Assembly (NCBI GenBank): GCA_946807835.1
Contig: OX327696.1
Location: 5,902,501 to 5,966,500 of the forward strand
Direction of reading: 5' to 3'
DNA length: 64,000 nt
From: Ailanthus altissimus
Lineage: Eukaryota > Streptophyta > Magnoliopsida > Sapindales > Simaroubaceae
Shown here: positions 35,901-47,900 of the stretch, one piece after another
Position numbering within the stretch: the stretch's first letter is position 1
How the letters are laid out: each line of letters begins with the position of its first letter
Made by a program: the position numbers and the translations under genes
Notes under the pieces: model-generated
Databases searched by the model: none
What the model saw: only the letters and a program-made list of their open reading frames with translations
What the model was told of the DNA's origin: nothing

Positions 35901-36660
35901 ACTGATCAATTGTATTCCTTAGCATGTGGGGATGATTTAAGAGTTTTTTTGTTATACTGGATGCAATGTTAACGGAGTTCGATATCTAGTGGAATAAAAG
36001 GATCGTAGTAGAATAACTCAAAATAGTGAAATAGTAGTATCGGGTGAATATGACACTGAAGAATTTGATTTTTATGGTATTTTCACAAATGTCATTGAAT
36101 TGTAGTATATGTTTGGTTATCGAGTTATTCTATTTAATTGTAAATGGTTTGATAGTGACTCTAAAAGAAAAAGGATACGACAAGATTACAATTTTATCTT
36201 TATTAATGTCAATCGAACATGGTATAATAAATATCCTTTCGTGCTTGCAACTCAAGCACGACAAGAAATGTATATCAATGATCCTAAACTTGGTGAAGGG
36301 TGGATGATAGTAGAGAAAGTGCAACAAAGTGGTGTATGGGATATTCAAGAGAAACCTGAAGAAGTTGTCGATGATGATGATGACATATATAAACAAGAAA
36401 TGTATCAACAATATGAGCCAATTGATTATAATGTTCTTACAGTTCAATAAGAAGATCTTGAAAACTATTCGTTTGTTAGAGATAATATTGCTCCAACTAT
36501 GATTGGTAATGAAGTTATGAACACTAAAAGGAATATGCCTGATAATGAAGTTAATGATTTTAATTCTGATACTTCAAACGATGATTATGATGATGAAAAT
36601 ATTGTGGATGATCTTAATTTTGATGAAGATAGTGATGGTGACTCAGATATTCAATTATAG
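32940..36660 (+). pseudogene. TNPD-like CACTA transposase (tnp2/Transposase_21), broken
   Basis: From ATG 32940: a Transpos_assoc domain (DRIWM, EYIDGVKSFM, CPSIKCHNVF, HLYR); a frameshift near 33115; the tnp2 core (about 33490-34450: TFPEGSHLPSSTYE, KYDCALFWK, CPLCG, YCPLKPCLQ, TAKDMRWHQ, LRHPIDGEAWK, NVRLGLASDGFNPF, YNLPPWKCMK); a part with HNLDVMHIEKN (34594-34625); a DUF4218 region (about 34890-35620); and a DUF4216 region (about 36100-36350), ending at TAG 36658-36660 after an acidic tail. In-frame stops at 33770, 34142, 34211, 34253, 34451 and 34739, a frameshift near 35010, and further breaks near 35950. Several stops replace Trp codons. An intron with GT...AG ends fits 35214-35313. 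In related elements this protein cuts and joins the transposon ends. Confidence 0.93.
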
Positions 36661-36790
36661 TTTATGATAAAATTTAATGTTTTTGTAATTGTTTAATTTA
36701 TTTTTAAGTCTCATTTTACATATAATTTAATTTGTTACTTCTTAAATTTAAAATATAGATAATTAATAATATTACTTTATTTTCAAATAG

Positions 36791-38573
36791 CTCTAAGTAG
36801 ACGTAAACGATCAAGATTGCTATCTTCAATGTCATCAGATAATCCAATTGTTGATGAGGCTCTTATGTCTGTTTCAGACCGTGGTAATGTCACGGGTAAT
36901 ATAATATATTCTTATATGTAACTGTTACATGTTAGTTTGTTATTTTAATTTTGTTATTTTTAATATTTGTAGACTCATATCCACCTAATAAAAATGGTCG
37001 TGGGCCTACACGAGGGGTTAGGTTTAGATTATATTGTTAGATTGTCAGGGCAGATAGTTTTAAATATTTCAGCACACACAAAAAGCCACAAGACCATTGG
37101 CATCAAAACTATTTAGCAAGTATGGCTATATCATTTGAAATTTTTCTCCCATTCACGTTCAATCTTGAAGCCATTTACTATGGAGTGAGAGGATGGTGTT
37201 ATTCATAAAATTCTTGGTATGTATTTCTATTACTAATTATTTTTATTTTGGAATGTTGATGTGTGTGTGTGTGTGTCTTTTTTTTTACTTATAAGTATTG
37301 TGATTTGTTCATAAATACATAATAGAATATATTTGGATTTTGAGGAACACCATGTAGTTATGTATGTTAATAATATTATGGGTGAACGTTATTGTGGTCA
37401 TCGATACAAATTGAAAAAGAATTATACTAAGTTTCAGTCACATAAAAAGGCATTTAGACATCCTCCAAATAAGATCCCCACTGAGGATTGAGAGTACTTA
37501 TGCAATTGTTGGTATGGGGAAAAGTATTAGGTATTAATTTTATCTTTTAGTTGACTTCTTTTAGATGTGTTAATACTTTAATTAAGTATTTTGAAGAAGA
37601 GAAAGTTTGATATTGATGATGTGAATTTGTTTTTCTCTTGAAGCATATTATGAATTGGTGAGATGTAATTATGATATCTCAGTTATGTATAATGAATAAT
37701 ATAAAGCTGAATTAGTAGGGTATGAGATTTAAATATCTTGGTTGTGTATTATGGATATTATAAAGATTAATAGGAGGAATATAGGACTTTGATATCTTTA
37801 TTGTGTCTAATTTTTTGTGTACTACAAAGTGTTTATATTTAAATATAGGTGAGATGCTATCAAAAAAAAAATTATATTTATTTTATTTTATTGTTGAATT
37901 TTTGGAAGATTATTATTGTATTTTATATTGAAATTTACTTTTATTTAGGCAAAGTGTAAGAAAAATGTTGAAAATAAAAAGAAACTCCCACACAATCATC
38001 ATGGTGGATCTAAATAATTTGTGGCTCATCGTGAGGAGAACTCTAAGGTAAAATATACTTTTTATTCATATTCTAGCAATATTTTATATATGTTGCTAAT
38101 GTATTATATGTTTGATTTAAACAGGAGAGTGAGAGCGGTGACATACAAAAGTTTTTAAATTTTTTTCGTGCAACCCACTATAGTGCTAGTAACGGGTGGG
38201 TGAATTTTGAGGCTCAATTAAAATATGTAAGTTTTTTATTTCTATTATTTATTTTAATTTTATCTTTGATATTAATTTTTTTTAACTTAATTGATTTTCA
38301 ATATAAAGAGGTTATTATTTTAATTTATAGGAGAAGATGGTGCAACTTCTAGAGCAAACTAATAATGAGGGATCTGAACAACTTAGTAATGAGCAGTTAT
38401 CCCAAGATGTGTTCGGGAAGAAAAATGGTTACTATTTAGGACTTGGAGTTCGGAGGCCACCATTACGTCTGCATGAAACATCTAGTCAAAATCAGTTAGC
38501 ATTATGCAATGAGTTAGAAGCAACAAAGACAGAGCTGCAGCAGACTAAAACTCATTTTCAAGGTATTGTGTAG
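36791..38573 (+). pseudogene. Second CACTA gene, Transposase_24 (TNPA-like), broken
   Basis: Exon-like pieces in order: 36791-36895 (SRRKRSRLL, basic), 36973-37216 (NGRGPTRGVR), 37323-37530 (MGERYCGHRYKLKKNYTKF, HPPNKIP.ED), about 37950-38047 (CKKNVENKKKLPHNHHGGSK), 38125-38227 (FRATHYSASNGWVNFEAQ) and 38331-38573 (EKMVQLLEQ, DVFGKKNGYYLGLG, then a coiled-coil-like LCNELEATKTELQQTKTHF). This order fits the plant transposase family PF03004. Introns with GT and AG borders fit between the pieces; one holds a GT microsatellite (37260-37276). Stops interrupt it, for example TGA at about 37489 in place of Trp. Such proteins bind the subterminal repeats. Confidence 0.85.
37260..37276. repeat. GT microsatellite
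   Basis: Run of about eight GT units inside a probable intron of the second CACTA gene. Confidence 0.85.
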
Positions 38574-38969
38574 TAACAATAGAGTACTATTGATGATTTA
38601 TCTACTTAGCTTAAACAATTAGAGTCTGTTATAAGTAAAATTCTTCTGGGGTGATATAATTTCATCATTACATCCATCCTAGCCATGACTTTTGTTTTCT
38701 TTATTTGGGTTTTGTAATAAATTACTCTTTCATTACTTTTGTTAATCTAATCAATTACTTTTTTTTATGTATACTTTTACACAATTATAATATGTGTGTT
38801 TTATTCATAATAGGTTTAAAGAGTTTGATAAAAATATTTTTCATTTTATTGTAAATAAAAAAACACATCAATTTTAAATTATTGAATAAATATCAATTTT
38901 AAATTATAATAATTATAATATTATATTAAAACATTCAATATAAATAAAATTATTTAAAATATAAATAAA

Positions 38970-39860
38970 ATAGCCATAAAAATTTGACATGGCTAAAAAC
39001 GTTTTCGTGGTTAAAAGATTCTATCCATGTACAAAAAAATTTTAGCCACAAAATATTTTATATTTTGCAACAAATAACTCATGACTAAACAAATATTTTC
39101 GCAGCTAAATATTTGAACATTCTATCACTAAATTTTTTGTGGCTAAATAATTAAACATTTAGCCACAAAGCTTTCTTGGCTAAATAAAAAAATATTTAGC
39201 CATAATATTTTTGTGGCTAATAATATGACATATAGCCACAAAAGGTTTGTAGTTGAATATTCTCTTATTTAGTCACAAAGATTTCTGTGTCTTAATAATA
39301 TGACATTCAACCATGAAGATTTCGTAGCTAAATAGGAGAACATTTAACCATATACATTTCATGGCTAAATAATATCCTTTTAGGCACAAAATTATTCATG
39401 GCTGAAAAGTGTTTCTTTAGCCATAAATAATATCGTAGCGAAATAATGTATCTTTAGCAACGAAAATTATTTGGCTACGAAATTTACAACAAAATATTTG
39501 TCTCCAATAATGAAAGAACCAATTATCAAATAGTATTTTTGGTACGAAATTATTTATGGCTAAATATGTTTTTTAAGCCACAAAGATATTCATGACTAAA
39601 TAGTGCATCTCTAACAACGAAAATGATTTAGTCACGAAAGTTTGCAACAAAATTTGTCTCCAATGATGAAGGAACCAAGTATAAAATAGTATTTAGCTAT
39701 AAAAAAATTTTGTAGTTATTTATCTTTAACCATGGAATATTTATTTTATGAGTAAATCTAATCTGCCACGCACTATAGGTGACGGCATTCACCACGAAAA
39801 TTTTCCGTGGCTAAATCTATTTAGCCATGAAAATGTAAGTTTTAACCACAACATTAATTG
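38970..39860 (-). repeat. CACTA right subterminal repeat array
   Basis: Many copies of TTTAGCCACAAA and its reverse complement in alternating orientation, matching the array at the left end. About 40 words can be counted roughly by eye. The array runs close to the right terminal repeat. Confidence 0.85.
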
Positions 39861-39887
39861 TGGTTAAAACTCTAATTTCTTGTAGTG
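39861..39887 (-). repeat. CACTA right terminal inverted repeat
   Basis: Ends TTTCTTGTAGTG, the reverse complement of the left end, followed by the TTA target duplication at 39888-39890. Confidence 0.92.
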
Positions 39888-40575
39888 TTATGATTAATGT
39901 ATGTTTTATGAATATTAATTTATATATCCTACATATAAATTAAATTAATTATAAATCATAAATAAAATAATATTTTGAAACAAGAAATCATAAATAATAA
40001 TAAGTGTTAAATAATTTAACAAACAATAAATTCATTTAAATTATGTATAACAAAAGACTTAAAAATTAAGTTTGAACAACTTATTATAAAAATGAATTAT
40101 TTTGTAATTTTTCTAAATTGATCTAAAAATAAAACAATACTAAAATATAATACATACTAAAAATAAAGTTATTTTCAAGCTCACATGTGAAGTTTTAGTA
40201 TTTAATATTAAATAATAAAACAAATTTTCATTAAAGAATTCTAAATTTAAATTATAACTTACGAGAATTCACCCAAAATAAATTAATTAATTTGTAAATA
40301 ATAAATATTAAGAATTATATTCAACTCATAAGAAATTTATTTTCATCAATTTTTAAATTAAAATAAATGACTATAAATAATGATAAATTCTTCTATGCTC
40401 TGAAATAAGTTTTAATTATTACAACTGCTAATAAAAATTTAATGTTATATCACAAGTAAAAAAAATGATAATTGATGACTAAATATGAAAAATAAGGCTT
40501 TTTACTTTTGTTGGAAAAGTATTTTTTTTATTAATTTAATTATTCATACCTTTTCATTTCTTTTCAATTAAATTA
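39888..40575 (+). repeat. 1.2-kb interspersed repeat, copy II, right part
   Basis: Continues the match to copy I (from about 22994 to 23690) after the CACTA element, with small differences. The homology fades near 40575. Confidence 0.85.
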
Positions 40576-41154
40576 TTATTGTAATCTTCTAAAAAAATTA
40601 ATACTAAAATGTTAAGGTATAAGGTATATTGATGCCATCAATATAAGGTTAAATTAATAAAAAAAACAATAAAAGTTAAGATTTAATACAATTTTTATAA
40701 TAACAAAAAGGTTTTGAGTAATATAAAACATTAGAAGGGCAAGTGGATAATGCTCAAAATATTTAGGGGGGAAGGAGCAGTAACTGGTCGCACCCTATAT
40801 ATATATATATATTATTTAGTAGATTATGCAACCTATTATATAGTGAGTAAAACTATTATATGGTATTTTTTAATCATTTCATAACTTCTACACAATTTAT
40901 GATGTGGTACAGAATTCTACTATATGCCTAAGAACTCACCATATAATGAGTTATATAATTTATTAAATTAATTATATATATTTATATTTTGTGATTAAAA
41001 ATTTCATTGTACGATTATTTTTTTTACCTAGTCTGACTAGGAAAATTGTGTATATATAAATATTGATGTATCAATATTATTTTAGTTTTTTTTTTTGTGT
41101 GACAAGAGTACTATTTAAGTTGTTGGAAAAAATATATGTATAATTTCTATGAGA
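40576..41154. other. AT-rich flank with a small P-like fragment
   Basis: A TA run lies at 40796-40812. The stretch at about 41032-41090 (CTGACTAGGAAAATTGTG, then TATATATAAATATTGATG) resembles the TATA region of P1 and P2 (2770-2800, 9830-9862), so a piece of the BAHD-type promoter repeat may lie here too. No gene seen. Confidence 0.45.
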
Positions 41155-41240
41155 AAGTTATTAAAAAATTATAGAGATATGATTTTGTGATCAAACCAAG
41201 TGTATAGATGCCTTTAATAAGATCATCATTGATCTTGAAG
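41155..41240 (+). mobile_element. Older Copia-A copy, left fragment (host of the nested insertion)
   Basis: About 40 bp resembling the LTR (ATATGATTTTGTGATCAAACC) are joined near 41197 to a piece of gag (GATGCCTTTAATAAGATCAT). The gag sequence stops at GATCTTGAAG, where the younger Copia-A starts, and resumes after it at 49025. The jump from LTR to gag means this older element had already lost its leader and the first half of gag. Confidence 0.8.
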
Positions 41241-41866
41241 TGTGAGAATATTGATTAAAAATCATTGAAATATGATTTGGGGATCAAGCCAAGTGCTACA
41301 GCGCTGGACGCGATCCCAGTGCTGCAGCGCTGAACGAGATCCCAGCGCTGCAGCGCTGGACGCGGGAACAGTATCCCGAAATTAGGAAACTTCCTAATTT
41401 CGTCTCCCACTTGCTCTAGGACTCCCTAATACGACTCCCACATGTATAGGGAATACCTAGGATGTCCCAGGGCCTATATAAAAGCTATCAATTGGCTTGG
41501 AAACATATCTTTGTGATCTTGACAATCTTTGTGATCAAGTTAGTGAGATCTTTGTAATCTTAGAGAGATCTTGGTGATCAACAATAATCTTAGTGGTTCT
41601 TTGTGAGAGAAAATCCCTAGAGAGTAAGAGAGAGTTTTCTTTGTGATCTTTCTTGTAATAGGCATACTTTGTGGTTGCCTTGTGATTCATAATAAGAGAA
41701 GAGTGTGATCTTGATCCGCCGTGGACGTAGGCAAGTTGCCGAACCACGTAATTCTTTATGTGTTCTTCTTCTACCCTTTCTGTCTTTTATTTCTTAATAA
41801 CTTGTTCTGCATTATTATATTACTTAGGTGAATTGTTTAGCTTGTTTGTGTGCTTTCGCTTCAACA
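41241..41866 (+). repeat. Copia-A 5' LTR (626 bp)
   Basis: Begins TGTGAGAATATTG and ends GCTTCAACA. Compared with the 3' LTR it is 113 bp shorter, because the GC-rich block (about 41300-41366) differs. It contains the perfect 18-bp palindrome CCAGCGCTGCAGCGCTGG at 41342-41359. A series of ATCTTTGTGATC repeats follows the TATA box (about 41506-41612). Confidence 0.95.
41475..41483 (+). promoter_or_regulatory. TATA box in the Copia-A 5' LTR
   Basis: TATATAAAA, conserved at the same place in the 3' LTR (about 48619) and in the solo LTR (about 6942-6950). It is the likely promoter core for the genomic RNA. Confidence 0.7.
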
Positions 41867-41869
41867 AAT

Positions 41870-41881
41870 TGGTATCAGAGC
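41870..41881 (+). other. Primer binding site (initiator Met tRNA)
   Basis: TGGTATCAGAGC, complementary to the 3' end of plant initiator tRNA-Met, lies three bases after the 5' LTR. This is the usual arrangement in Copia elements. Confidence 0.93.
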
Positions 41882-41898
41882 TTTGGTTCTAAGCAAAC

Positions 41899-42630
41899 AT
41901 GGTCACCCCTAAGTATGAGGTAGAGAAATTTAACGGTACGAATGACTTCAATCTGTGGAAGATGAAGGTTAAGGCATTGTTGGTGAGCCAAAGACTTGGT
42001 TCGGCATTAGAGGAGACTGCAGCTCCATCTAGTGATGAAGAGAAGACGCCAGAGTCATCTAGAGCAGAAACAGAAAGAAGGGACATTCAAGAAAGAGCTC
42101 ATAGCACAATCGTTCTGTCATTAAGCGATGAAGTACGAAGGGAAGTAGCAGGTGAGACGACGGCAATAGATCTTTGGAAGAAGCTTGACTCTCTTTATAT
42201 GAGAAAATCATTGGCCAATAGACTATATATAAAGAAGAAGCTGTATCAGCTGTCCATGTCAGAAGGGACGCCGATGAAAGATCATATAGACGCCTTCAAT
42301 AAGATCATCCTTGATCTTGAGTCTATCAACATCAAGATAGAAGATGAGGATAGAGCAATTATTCTACTGAGTTCACTCCCCAAGAGCTATGAGAGTTTTG
42401 TTGATACGCTACTCTACGGCAGAGAGAGTTTAACGATGAGTGGTGTGAAATCATCATTAAACACAAAGTTATTAGGAAAGCAGGCTGAGGGCAATGCAGA
42501 AACTTTATTTGTAAGAGAAAGGCCCTCATATAGAGATGGGAAGAAAAAAGGCTCAAGGTCAAAGTCTAGGACTCCTAGGAAGTGCTATTACTGCAAGAAA
42601 GAGGGGCACTTCATAAAGGACTGTCCTGAG
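41899..42630 (+). pseudogene. Copia-A gag, split by a solo LTR
   Basis: From a real ATG at 41899 the frame is open for 244 codons up to the insertion. It holds an N-terminal domain typical of Copia gag (KFNGTNDFNLWKMKVKALL), the UBN2-type core (LWKKLDSLYMRKSL, MKDHIDAFNKIILDLE, LLSSLPKSYESF, LLYGRESL) and a basic stretch leading to a CCHC zinc knuckle (CYYCKKEGHFIKDC, residues about 230-243). The protein would package the RNA. The solo LTR enters four codons after the knuckle begins to close and adds a stop within two codons. The frame picks up again at 44965 with KKAQDKKKADAA, the linker to protease. Confidence 0.93.
42626..42630 (+). repeat. Target duplication CTGAG, left copy
   Basis: CTGAG stands just before the solo LTR and again at 44960-44964 just after it. 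This is an exact 5-bp duplication. Confidence 0.92.
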
Positions 42631-44959
42631 TGTTAGGATTTGTGCTTACATGCCATCCCTTTTGTGTATAAATATTTGCTTTATGTTTATACAATAATGA
42701 TTTCAATATATCACTAATTATTTTATATACAAATATGGTAAGATGCTTGTAACGTTTTAGACATTGTATGATCTGAAAGAGGTCAGATCTAATCTAAAGG
42801 AGTTTAGATCAGAACAAAGAGTTAGTAATGCTAAAATATATAAATGCTAAAAGATAGCACTGACAAGAGTTATCAGGTTATAAGAGTTAGCAAAATCTAA
42901 AGAGTTAGAGCCTTGTCTGAAATGGGACAAAGACCTAAGAATATATTAGTAATGACGTAGTTGCAATCAGTTGCAAATGGTGCTAAGAAATGTTGTTATG
43001 CAAATATGTTCTTAAATTTAATATTCCTGATCTATCTTCACTAATGCGGGTCTGTTAGTGAAGACCTTAATAAATATAGATCAGTGTATGTCTATATCTG
43101 GATAGTCCAGATGGTTAGTCTTAACAGACCATGAGTTTAGTGGAAACTCGTATAGAGATACAAGTATTCAGTAAGGACTGAATATTGAACAGACTCACAA
43201 AGATCTCCAATAGACATCCCATAAAGCCGTCAATGGAGGATCTTTCGAGTTGAGTAGTATTCGTGGTCTTTAGACCTGAGTGCTACGGTGGACTTGTGAG
43301 TGATCCATCATACTTTGGTTCCACCCATGTCAGATACCTTTCATGGTCTGACAGCTGGGTGTCGCTGGGTATGGTCCGATGCTCATGGAGTCCGGTGTGT
43401 ACAGATATGGGATCCATCAACTCAATTGGGTGAGTAAAATATCATATAACTCTAAGATTGTATTTCAGAAAGTCCTATGGCCATAAGCAGACATATCCAA
43501 GAATTAATTTTATTCTCGGAAAAATAATATCGTAAAAGTGTTTACGGATATTATTTATTGAAATACTAATCTAGAGATAAGTTTATGGTTGAGCACATGG
43601 AGACTTGACGGTGTTGATCTATATCTCCGCTCTTCTAGGATATTTATGATGGAAGGATTATACGAATATGATATAACCTCAACTTGTATGGTCTAATGCG
43701 CCATTTTGTAATATCTGTAACATGTGTGTGGGACATTGTTCACGGACGTGTGAAATAGTTTCATATGACAAATCGGGCATGGACCTAGAGAGTCTCACAA
43801 TATGAAGTATACTCGTTGTGCACTGGGGCGGCGAATTGGATTGAACAATTAATCCAACAATTTCTAAAAAAAAAAAATGAAAAATGTTTCAAGGTTCATT
43901 TTATTATTCACTTGTCAATAATTGAAGGTAAAATACATTATTGGTTTACAAGAGTTGTTAACCAATAAGAATTTGACAAGTGACATAATCTTGCTCCATA
44001 AATTATTTACTATATATTTACCTATTTACCTTGCTTGGTAAATACATATATGGTAAATGTAAATATTCAAAATAGTTTTGAATTATTAATATTTTATATA
44101 TTAATCAAATTATTATTATTAATTAGAATAAGTGGCAAACACCATTTACTAATGGAGAATGCACTTGTTATTAATAATAAGGAAAGTTTACCACTTTGTA
44201 ATTCTTAAATGATGCACTAAGAAAATGGTAAAACTACTTAACATTGATTAAATGCCATTTACTCTCTAGAAATTGATTCAATTAGTTGAATCAAATTGGT
44301 GAGTGAAAAATATGATAGATTAATGTTTGTAATGGCAAATATGGTTAAGTGGTGGTGGAGCACTAAGAGAAATCATTCTTTGCACCTAAGAAAGAATTGA
44401 AAGAGTTCAATTTGTGCAAGATAGAGTGAAATTCGTTCTAGGAGAAAGGAGAGAGAATTGAGAGCTTTTCCTAAGTGTTTTTCTCAAAGTGTTGAGAGAA
44501 AATGCAAAGGCTTACTAAGCTACAACATATAGAGTTGTAAAGAACTATAGAAAACACCTAATTCTTCTCATCTCTTGGTAGTAATCATAAGGACAAATTG
44601 TTTTAAGTGTTAAAAAAATCATTTGCTGGAAATTCAAGGCTGCCATTCTAGCTTCACAATCCCACCGGATTTAGTTGTGAACTAGAATTGTGCAAGGGAA
44701 CACTTCAAGGTGAGCTCAACAAATTGAAGCTTGGAGTTCTTAAAGAATTGTAAAGCTACCTTCATAATCGGGTAGATTATTTATTTGTTATTCATTTTAT
44801 ATCATGCATGAAATATATATATGAGATATATATGTACTTGAATGATCATACATGATTGAATATGTTACATATTGTTTAATATGTATGAATACTTCCGTTG
44901 CATATTTAATTTTTGAAATTATACACATCTATACACATCACACACCATATCACACAACA
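42631..44959 (+). mobile_element. Solo LTR-C, 2,329 bp, inserted in Copia-A gag
   Basis: Begins TGTTAGGATTTG and ends CACACAACA, with exact CTGAG duplications on both sides. No gag, pol, primer binding site or polypurine tract is inside, and the short frames (such as 44852-45058) are not real. Three older, truncated relatives are at 3541, 14945 and 52225. The length is large for a Copia LTR, so it may belong to a long-LTR or non-autonomous family; I cannot name it. As it lies within the youngest element here, it is one of the latest events in the window. Confidence 0.9.
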
Positions 44960-44964
44960 CTGAG

Positions 44965-47900
44965 AAGAAAGCACAGGATAAGAAGAAAGCGGATGCTGCG
45001 CTTGCCAATGATGATAGCTATGACAGCACAGAGACACTCGTCGCTACTGATTGTATAAACTCTGAACAATAGGTTTTAGATTCTGGTTGTACTTTTCACA
45101 TGTGCTCGCATAAGTCTTGGTTTACAAATTTCCAGCCTATTAGTGGTGGTAAGGTCTTAATGGGTAATGACATTGCATGTCAGATGATGGGAATTGGTAG
45201 TGTTAAGCTTAGACTGCATGATGGGCGAGTGAGAGAGTTGACAGATGTTAGGTATGTTCCTGACTTGAAGAGAAACTTGATCTCACTAGGGACTTTAGAC
45301 CATAATGGGTGTTCCATCAGGATCGACGGAGGGATTTCTAGAGTTTTGAGAGGTTTCATGGTGGTGATGAGAGGAGAGAAGCACAAAGGTGTTTATGTGC
45401 TTAAGGGTGAAGTCGTGAGTGGTTCTGCACTATTCTCTATAGATGATGAGAGTATGCAAATCAAGTTATGGCATCTTAGACTGGCACACTTAGGCGGGAG
45501 AAACCTAAAGGAGTTATATAGTCAAAAGACGTTTGGTGAGGACAAGTTCCAGCCCTTGGAGTTTTGTGAGCATTGTGTGCTAGGGAAAGCACATAGAGTG
45601 AGGTTCAGTACCGGCGAGCATAAGACTAAGGGGACTCTCTACTACATACACTCGGATCTTTGGGGACCAGCTCAGACAGCTATTCGTGGTGGTGCTAGAT
45701 ATTTTCTCAGCTTGATTGATGACTATTCGAGGAAGCTGTGGGTCTATGTGTTGAAGAGCAAGGATCAAGTATTTGATGTGTTCAAGACTTGGAAAGCTCT
45801 TGTTGAGAATCAAACTGGCAAAAGAGTGAAGAGGTTAAGAACTGACAACGGCCTCGAGTTTTGCAACAGAAAGTTTGATGGGTTTTGTGTCAAGCATGGG
45901 ATTGCAAGGCACAGAACAGTAAGATCAACACCGCAGCAGAATGGGGTAGCTGAGAGGATGAACAGGACCCTACTTGAAAGAGTTAAATGCATACTTACCA
46001 ATGCGAAGATGTCCAAGACATTATGGGGAGAAGCTATAGTGACTGCTGCTTACATGATAAACAGAAGTTCCTCCTCAGCAATTGACTTCAAGACGCTAAA
46101 AGAGAAATGGTCTGGCAATCCTCCAAAGTATGACCATCTTAGAATATTTGGTTGCCCTGCCTTTGTACATGTTAAGAAGGAGAAGTTAGAACCTAGAGCT
46201 ATCAAAAGGGTATTCATAGGATATCCCGAATGAGTAAAAGGATACAAGGTGTGGTGTAAAGAATTAACACCACCAAGGAGTATCATAAGCCGTGATGTGA
46301 CATTCGATGAGATGACAATGTTGAAAACCTCCCAAGTAGATGAGAAAGAAGAACTTGTGACCAAGGAAAACTCAGCACCCGAGTTAATAGAAGTTGAAGT
46401 AGCGCTTGAAAACGGATCTGATATGCCTCCAGATCAACACTTCAACAAGGAAATCCTTGAAAATGAACCAAAAACACTGGCAAGTTCCTTAAAGTCCACC
46501 CAAAAGAAGAATAGAACTCTTGAGTTGGAACTTGAAGAGCACCAGTTTGCTAGAGACAGGTTAAGGAGAACGATTAACCCACCAGTCAGGTATGCACAAG
46601 CAGACTTAGTTGCTCATGCTTTTAATTCTGCTTACACTCTTGAGTATGATGAGCCTAGAACATATGGTGAGGTTATGAAGAGTGAAAACAAGAAAGAATG
46701 GCAGCAGGCTATGAAAGAAGAAATTTGTTCTCTTAGGAAGAACAATACCTAGAAGTTGGTGGAGAGACCTCAAAAGAAGCTAGTCGAGTGCAAGTGGGTA
46801 TATAAGGTGAAGGAGGGGATACTGGGGATTGAGCCTACAAGATTTAAGGCTAGGTTAGTAGCACAAGGTTTTACTCAGAGAGAGGGAGTCGATTTTCATG
46901 AGATATTCTCTCCAGTTGTCAGGCACACATCTATTAGGATTTTGTTAGATATGTGTGCAAACCTTGATTTACATCTAGAGCAGATGGATGTAAAGACAGC
47001 TTTTCTACATGGAGAGCTTAAAGAAACAATATACATGGCACAGCCGCAAAGGTTCGAGGAGCCCGATAAAGAAGATCATGCTTGTTTGTTAAAGAAGTCA
47101 TTATACGGGTTAAAGCAATCACCTAGACAGTGGTATAAGAGATTTGATGAGTTTATGATGGCTTGTGGCTTTAGTAGGAGCAAGTATGATGGATGCGTGT
47201 ACTTCAAGAACATGAGTTGTGGGATGATGTATTTGCTTCTATACGTCGATGATATGTTGATCGCATGCAAGAATATGGAAGATATACAAAAGCTCAAGAA
47301 GCAGTTAAGTGGCGAGTTTGAAATGAAGGATTTGGGAGCAGCGAAGAGAATTTTGGGTATGGACATTGTGAGGGAAAGAAGAAATGTTATCTTCTTGTCC
47401 CAACAGCGATATATAGTCCAAATTCTGGAGAAGTTCGGTATGTCAAACGCGAAGGCTGTCTCTACTCATTTGGCCATGCATTTCAGACTATCAGCAGTAC
47501 AGTCGCCGACATTCGAGGATGAGAAACTGCAGATGAGCAAAGTACCGTATGCAAGCACTGTGGGGAGCATCATGTATGCAATGGTTTGCACAAGACCAGA
47601 CATAGCACAGGCTATAAGTGTGGTGAATAGATACATGGCGAAATCGGGTAAAGATCACTGGCTTGCAGTAAAGTGGATTCTGAGATATCTCAAGGGAACG
47701 TCGAATCACGAGTTGGTGTATAAGAGGGACGAGGACAGCAATGAAATGGTAAGAGGGTATGTAGACTCAGATTATGCAGGTGATCTTGACAAGAGAAGAT
47801 CGTTGATGGGCTACGTATTCACAGTGTTTGGGTGTAGTGTGTGTTGGAGATCAGTTTTATAACATGTGGTTGCACTTTCTACCACAGAGGTAGAGTACAT

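Larger units (their letters stand above)
26752..39887 (+). mobile_element. CACTA (En/Spm-like) DNA transposon, 13.1 kb, decayed
   Basis: The left end reads CACTACAAGAA and the right end TTCTTGTAGTG, the classic CACTA terminal inverted repeat. It is flanked by TTA on both sides (26749-26751, 39888-39890), a 3-bp target duplication typical of the superfamily. Copy I of the host repeat carries the empty site with one TTA. Inside, subterminal repeat arrays lie at both ends, followed by a long AT-rich part (27611-32939), a tnp2-type transposase (32940-36660) and a second gene (36791-38573) in the same direction. Stops and frameshifts in both genes make it non-autonomous today. Its ends are well kept, so it could have been mobilised in trans. 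Confidence 0.96.

Noticed and set aside
36130..36447. Minus-strand 105-residue frame
   Set aside because: It is the shadow of the DUF4216 part of the CACTA transposase on the plus strand.
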